Shown: piece after piece, positions 61,244-64,000 of the stretch
How positions within the stretch are numbered: position 1 is the first letter of the stretch
Layout: each line of letters starts with the position of its first letter
The notes under the pieces: model-generated
What the model saw: only the letters and a program-made list of their open reading frames with translations
What the model was told of the DNA's origin: nothing
The model's database searches: none
Assembly (NCBI GenBank): GCA_965220485.1
Contig: OZ244832.1
Coordinates: forward strand, 2,418,001-2,482,000
Length of the DNA stretch: 64,000 nucleotides
Source: Aldehydirespirator sp965220485
Lineage (GTDB): Bacteria > Actinomycetota > Acidimicrobiia > Acidimicrobiales > Aldehydirespiratoraceae
Direction of reading: 5' to 3'
Translations under genes and position numbers: made by a program

Positions 61244-62572
61244 TCACTTGAGGAAGCCCTCGTAGTTGCGCATCATCAGCTGGCTGTCGATCTGCTTCAT
61301 GGTCTCGAGCGCCACACCGACCGCGATGAGCAGCGAGATCCCTCCGAAGGCAATGTTGAACGCGGCGGCGCCTGCCCCCGGGCCCACGTCGGTGCCGATG
61401 GTCAGAGCGACGAGGATGGTGGGAACCAGCGCGACCGCCGCGATGAACAGTGATCCGGGCAGGGTGATGCGCGAGAGGATCTTCGCCAGGTAGCGCTCGG
61501 TCTGGACTCCGGGTCGGATACCCGGGATGAACCCGCCCTGCTTGCGGATGGTGTCGGCCTGCTTGACCGGGTCGAAGGTGATGGCCGTGTAGAAGTACGC
61601 GAACCCGATGATCATCAGCCCGTAGAAGAACATGTACACGGGGCTGGTCGGATTGGTGAGGTGGTCGTTGACGAAGTCCTGGATGGTGCCGCCGATGCCA
61701 CCGTCGGGCATGGCCGCACCGATCAGGGTGGGCAGGTACAGCACGGAGCTGGCGAAGATGATGGGGATCACGCCCGACTGGTTGACCTTCAGCGGAATGT
61801 AGGTGCTCTGGCCGCCGTACATGCGCCGGCCCACCACCCGCTTGGCGAACTGCACGGGGATGCGGCGCTGGCCCTGCTCCACGAACACGATGCACACCAG
61901 CAAGATCACCGCCACCGCAACGAAGCCGACCAGGGCGTCGTACCCGTTGTTGGCTCTAACCGCAGTGAGCTGAGCCGGCAGTGCAGACACGACGCTGGTG
62001 AAGATCAGCAGCGACATGCCGTTGCCGATGCCCCGCTGGGTGATCAGCTCACCCATCCACATCAGCAGGGCGGTACCCGTGGTGAGCGTCAGAACCACCA
62101 CGAACACGGCCCACACGGTGAAGTCGGGCAGCAGGTCGATCCCGCCCACCAAGGCGCCGCTGTGGAACAGGAACGCGAAGCTGGTCGACTGCAGCAGGGC
62201 GATGCCGACGGTCAGGTAGCGCGTCCACTGGGTGATCTTGCGCTGACCCACTGCACCCTGCTGCTGCCACTGCTCGATGCGGGGGATCACCACGCCCAGG
62301 ATCTGCATGATGATCGACGCGGTGATGTAGGGCATGATCCCCAGCGCGAAGATGGCGAACTGGGTGAGTGCGCCACCCGAGAACAACTGCACGAATCCGA
62401 GGATCCCTCCCGACGTGTTGGCCTGGTCCCGCATCAACTGCACCGCGTCGGTGTCCACGTAGGGCGCGGGGATGAAGGCACCGAGGCGGTAGACGCCGAG
62501 GATGAACAGCGTGAAGAGGATCTTGTTGCGCAGATCCGGGATGCGGAACATGTTGAGTACTCGGTTCAGCAC
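61244..62572 (-). CDS. secY: Protein translocase subunit SecY
   Basis: A 442-residue, ten-helix translocase channel. The N-terminal LRNKILFTLFILGVYRLGAF, IMPYITASIIMQILGVVIPR, MGELITQRGIGNGMSLLIF, the pore-facing region and VGRRMYGGQSTYIPLKVNQS GVIPIIFASS, with MKQIDSQLMMRNYEGFLK at the end, are typical. ATG 62572. It lies 54 bp downstream of rplO. The last 20 codons are duplicated twice downstream. Confidence 0.98.
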   Translation of the reverse strand: MLNRVLNMFRIPDLRNKILFTLFILGVYRLGAFIPAPYVDTDAVQLMRDQANTSGGILGFVQLFSGGALTQFAIFALGIMPYITASIIMQILGVVIPRIEQWQQQGAVGQRKITQWTRYLTVGIALLQSTSFAFLFHSGALVGGIDLLPDFTVWAVFVVVLTLTTGTALLMWMGELITQRGIGNGMSLLIFTSVVSALPAQLTAVRANNGYDALVGFVAVAVILLVCIVFVEQGQRRIPVQFAKRVVGRRMYGGQSTYIPLKVNQSGVIPIIFASSVLYLPTLIGAAMPDGGIGGTIQDFVNDHLTNPTSPVYMFFYGLMIIGFAYFYTAITFDPVKQADTIRKQGGFIPGIRPGVQTERYLAKILSRITLPGSLFIAAVALVPTILVALTIGTDVGPGAGAAAFNIAFGGISLLIAVGVALETMKQIDSQLMMRNYEGFLK

Positions 62573-62626
62573 GGTCGCCTCCCGGATCTTGGCGGGTACG
62601 GGGCGGAGACTCTCACGACAACGTGA

Positions 62627-63130
62627 TCAGCGGTTGGTGTGCTGGTTGTAGCTGCCGTGGGGTGGGCGGCGGTCGCCCCAGGGCTTGGGGATGATCTCGA
62701 CGCTGCCGCCGGCCGCGGCGATCGCCTCGGCCGCGGCGGCCGACACCGCGTGGGCCTTCACTTGCACCGCCCGGTTGAGCTCGCCCCGGCCTAGCACCTT
62801 CACGAGCGCCTTCTTGCCGACCAGGCCCCGGTCGCGCAGGGTCTCCGGCGAGATCTCGTCGAGGCCGGTGGCCTCGATAGTGTCGAGGTTGACGGGCTGG
62901 TATTCCACCCGGAACGGGTTGGTGAAGCCTCGCCACTTGGGGACGCGGCGAAGCAGCGGCATCTGGCCGCCCTCGAAGCCGACAGGCACCTTGCTGCGGG
63001 CCTTCTGGCCCTTCATGCCGCGGCCCGCGGTCTTGCCACCGCGCCCGGCGATGCCTCGCGCCACCCGCTTGGACCGCTTGTGCGAGCCGGGAGCGGCTCG
63101 CAGGTCGTGCAGTTTCGTCTGCGCTGTCAT
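62627..63130 (-). CDS. rplO: 50S ribosomal protein L15
   Basis: A 167-residue uL15, slightly long. LHDLRAAPGSHKRSKRVARG, AGRGGKTAGRGMKGQKARSK and FEGGQMPLLRRVPKWRGFTN cover the glycine-rich N-terminus; VKAHAVSAAAAEAIAAAGGS is the C-terminal domain. The start ATG 63130 overlaps the rpmD stop (ATGA). Confidence 0.98.
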   Translation of the reverse strand: MTAQTKLHDLRAAPGSHKRSKRVARGIAGRGGKTAGRGMKGQKARSKVPVGFEGGQMPLLRRVPKWRGFTNPFRVEYQPVNLDTIEATGLDEISPETLRDRGLVGKKALVKVLGRGELNRAVQVKAHAVSAAAAEAIAAAGGSVEIIPKPWGDRRPPHGSYNQHTNR

Positions 63131-63309
63131 CCGTCCACCTCCTCGACGGAGACCAAGTGGGGAACCCGTTGGATCATGCCGCGGATCTCAGGGCGGTCGG
63201 GCAGGGTGTTGCTCCTGCCGATCCGACCCAAGCCGAGCGCTCGCAGCGTACCGCGCTGCTTGGGCTTCGAGCCGATTGCGGAGCGGACCTGGGTAACGCG
63301 AAGAGCCAT
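63127..63309 (-). CDS. rpmD: 50S ribosomal protein L30
   Basis: A 60-residue uL30: ALRVTQVRSAIGSKPKQRGT, LRALGLGRIGRSNTLPDRPE and IRGMIQRVPHLVSVEEV. ATG 63309 overlaps the rpsE stop as TGATG; its own stop overlaps rplO. The order rpsE-rpmD-rplO is standard. Confidence 0.97.
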   Translation of the reverse strand: MALRVTQVRSAIGSKPKQRGTLRALGLGRIGRSNTLPDRPEIRGMIQRVPHLVSVEEVDG

Positions 63310-63893
63310 CACTCGTCCTCGGCCCCGTCAGCGCGCCGGGCCGCCGCAGCCCGGTCCATGCGCGTGGTCTGGTAGGCGTCCCACAGACCCTTGGGCAGGA
63401 AGTCCTCGGGTTCCAGGCCACGCAGTCGGGCCACCTCGTCGGGACGGCGCAGCGACTGCAGCCCGCTGATGGTGGCCCTCGCGACGTTGATGTGATTGGG
63501 CGAGCCGAGCGACTTGCACAGCACGTCGCCTATGCCCGCCTCCTCGAGGATGGCCCGGGCCGCGCCGCCCGCTATCACGCCGGTGCCGGGGGCGGCCGGC
63601 TTCAGCAGCACCCGCCCGGCCCCGGTCGTGCCGATCACCGGATGCATGATCGTGCTTCCAGCCATCGGCACCTCGAACACGTTGCGCCGGGCTTCCTCGG
63701 TGCCCTTCTGTATGGCCAGGGGCACCTCCTTGGCCTTCCCGTAGCCGAGGCCGACCCGGCCTGCGCCGTCGCCGATCACCACCAGGGCCGTGAAGGAGAA
63801 GCGGCGTCCGCCCTTGACCACCTTGGCCACCCGGTTAATGTTGATCACGCGCGACTCCCGCAGCGGCGGGCCGCTCGTGCGCTCTTCGCTCAT
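63309..63893 (-). CDS. rpsE: 30S ribosomal protein S5
   Basis: A 194-residue uS5: RVININRVAKVVKGGRRFSF, TALVVIGDGAGRVGLGYGKA, KEVPLAIQKGTEEARRNVFE and SPNHINVARATISGLQSLRR. The C-terminal tail is acidic (ADGAEDE). ATG 63893 begins MSEERTSGP; the same first codons recur 83 bp upstream in a duplicated rplR-rpsE junction. Confidence 0.98.
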   Translation of the reverse strand: MSEERTSGPPLRESRVININRVAKVVKGGRRFSFTALVVIGDGAGRVGLGYGKAKEVPLAIQKGTEEARRNVFEVPMAGSTIMHPVIGTTGAGRVLLKPAAPGTGVIAGGAARAILEEAGIGDVLCKSLGSPNHINVARATISGLQSLRRPDEVARLRGLEPEDFLPKGLWDAYQTTRMDRAAAARRADGAEDE

Positions 63894-63976
63894 CAGAACT
63901 CCAATCCTGGCTGGGGGGCGGCTCGGCCGGTCATCAAAACTCCAATCCTGGGAGGAGGAAGGCGCTCTTCGCTCAT
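63893..63976 (-). other. Mini reading frame formed by the duplicated rplR-rpsE junction
   Basis: A 27-codon frame, ATG 63976 to TGA overlapping the rpsE ATG: MSEERLPPPRIGVLMTGRAA then PQPGLEF. Its start overlaps the rplR stop as TGATG and its stop overlaps the rpsE start as TGATG. CTCATCAGAACTCCAATCCT occurs at 63890 and 63973, with a partial third copy at 63931. Confidence 0.7.
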
Positions 63977-64000
63977 CAGAACTCCAATCCTGCCGAGCGG
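63976..64000 (-). CDS. rplR: 50S ribosomal protein L18, last codons
   Basis: Only RSAGLEF and the stop are visible before the right edge. AGLEF is the usual C-terminal sequence of uL18, and rplR is expected directly upstream of rpsE in the spc operon. Confidence 0.7.

Overview
The window is high-GC DNA (roughly two thirds G+C by eye) from an actinobacterium. The evidence is the gene order on the right, rplR-rpsE-rpmD-rplO-secY-adk-infA-rpmJ-rpsM-rpsK-rpsD-rpoA-rplQ-truA-rplM-rpsI-glmM-glmS-acpS-nnr-alr-tsaE-tsaB-tsaD-groES-groEL, all on the minus strand. F420-type luciferase-like oxidoreductases, a CYP125-like P450, a GuaB3-type IMP dehydrogenase relative and many GTG/TTG starts agree with this. 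The very long GlmS-like protein and the overall style suggest class Acidimicrobiia, but that is an inference.

Layout. 1-4.7 kb: an F420-dependent oxidoreductase (cut by the edge), a glutamine-synthetase-family ligase, an acyl-CoA dehydrogenase, an alpha/beta hydrolase and a divergent PuuD-like gamma-glutamyl hydrolase; ligase plus hydrolase suggests gamma-glutamylated amine catabolism. 4.7-8.5 kb: a low-GC KAP NTPase and a HigB/HigA-ImmA toxin-antitoxin pair. 8.5-22 kb: P450, citrate synthase, another F420 oxidoreductase, a homocysteine methyltransferase, an orphan HTH plus nuclease-like protein, purH, an orphan HigA, sucCD and AlaX. 22-32.6 kb: PcrA-type helicase, Fic protein, F420 oxidoreductase, cbs and cystathionine gamma-lyase/synthase (transsulfuration), an NYN RNase, then a decayed zone with pseudo-copies of the cystathionine gene and of fic. 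32.6-39.1 kb: guaA-guaB3, a CoA-type NUDIX gene with an overlooked 55-residue gene, a FitAB/VapBC pair and an AbiE pair whose toxin is frameshifted. 39.3-64 kb: groEL/ES with a CIRCE operator, t6A genes, cell-wall genes and the ribosomal protein operon.

The most unusual content is the non-coding architecture. R1 is an interspersed element of about 100-155 bp present in nine nearly complete and two partial copies. Five copies sit exactly between two co-directional genes, starting at the upstream stop codon (sometimes supplying the last residues and the stop) and ending near the downstream start. R2 (about 60-100 bp) and R3 (98 bp, imperfect terminal inverted repeats) are further small elements; an R2-like sequence is nested in one R1 copy with a short flanking duplication. 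Independently, many gene junctions carry tandem duplications of the neighbouring gene's end (periods 33, 41, 63, 69 and 72 bp). At rplR|rpsE, secY|adk and rplM|rpsI these create tiny reading frames whose starts and stops still chain the flanking genes together. The bifunctional Nnr protein carries 11 in-frame copies of an 11-residue unit.

I saw no rRNA or tRNA gene, CRISPR array, complete insertion sequence or prophage. In the entries R1-R3 mean the element families above and R4 means low-GC islands built on inverted TTATTCYAG motifs.
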